DNA from: Armatimonadota bacterium
GTDB taxonomy: Bacteria > Armatimonadota > UBA10988
DNA: 51,699 nt
Reading direction: 5' to 3'
NCBI GenBank assembly: GCA_016235455.1
Contig: JACRKZ010000107.1
Coordinates: 1-51,699 of the forward strand
Shown: positions 51,676 through 51,699 of the stretch, in pieces
Layout: each line of letters begins with the position of its first letter
Position numbering within the stretch: the stretch's first letter is position 1
Translations under genes and position numbers: made by a program
The notes under the pieces: model-generated
The model's input: the letters and a program-made list of their open reading frames with translations, nothing else
What the model was told of the DNA's origin: nothing
Database searches by the model: none

Positions 51676-51699
51676 GGCGGATCCTCCTTGGCGACAGCG

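Overview
The window is a high-GC (roughly two thirds G+C) bacterial chromosome segment with about 30 protein-coding genes, most preceded by clear Shine-Dalgarno sequences. No rRNA gene, complete tRNA gene, CRISPR array, transposase or phage gene was seen. The gene content points to a member of the PVC group or a neighbouring polysaccharide-degrading phylum such as Planctomycetota, Lentisphaerota, Armatimonadota or Hydrogenedentota. The pointers are two FGly-type sulfatases, a protein with a hydrazine-synthase-alpha-like middle region and cytochrome c motifs, UroD-like methyltransferase, secreted beta-helix proteins, FAD oxidoreductases with glycan-binding-type flanks, and dispersed palindromic repeats. 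The phylum is an inference; no marker gene is present to fix it.

Layout. 1-1.4 kb: 3' part of cysN (sulfate activation GTPase). 1.5-7.5 kb, minus strand: Tat-exported sulfatase, NPCBM/beta-propeller/cytochrome c protein, hydroxypyruvate-isomerase-like protein. 7.6-15.5 kb, minus strand: a tightly coupled operon arsR-hyfB-hyfC-hyfE-hyfF-hyfG-(hyfH-hyfI fusion). It encodes a membrane complex related to group 4 hydrogenases and complex I, of the energy-converting-hydrogenase-related (Ehr) type. The large subunit lacks the CxxC pairs that bind NiFe, and the small subunit lacks most ligands of the proximal 4Fe-4S cluster. A palindrome-rich promoter lies in front of arsR. 15.7-21.4 kb: UroD-like methyltransferase, an unknown small protein, an endonuclease/exonuclease/phosphatase protein and a soluble PAS/GAF hybrid histidine kinase.

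21.4-41.1 kb is a glycan-utilisation neighbourhood. It holds an M60-type metallopeptidase, a RhaT-type permease with a fucose/arabinose-isomerase-like enzyme, a beta-helix/PDZ protein, a large secreted glycosidase-like protein, a second sulfatase, a GH78 alpha-L-rhamnosidase, a frameshifted second beta-helix protein and a secreted FAD oxidoreductase. Together these suggest desulfation and breakdown of a sulfated, rhamnose-containing polysaccharide followed by uptake and isomerisation of the deoxysugar; the substrate is inferred, not shown.

41.1-51.7 kb: membrane-anchored SNase-like nuclease, duplicated leucine-rich lipoprotein with a good -10 box, a korAB 2-oxoacid:ferredoxin oxidoreductase pair, a TlpA-type thioredoxin protein with an upstream small membrane protein, a TMEM175-like channel, an unknown protein and a secreted 5'-nucleotidase.

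Three families of dispersed inverted repeats run through the window, and three genes (hyfC, the hyfH-hyfI fusion and the rhamnosidase) end inside such repeats, so their C-terminal tails are repeat-encoded. The most interesting feature is the Ehr-type complex with missing metal ligands in both electron-transfer subunits, led by a cysteine-free ArsR-family regulator.
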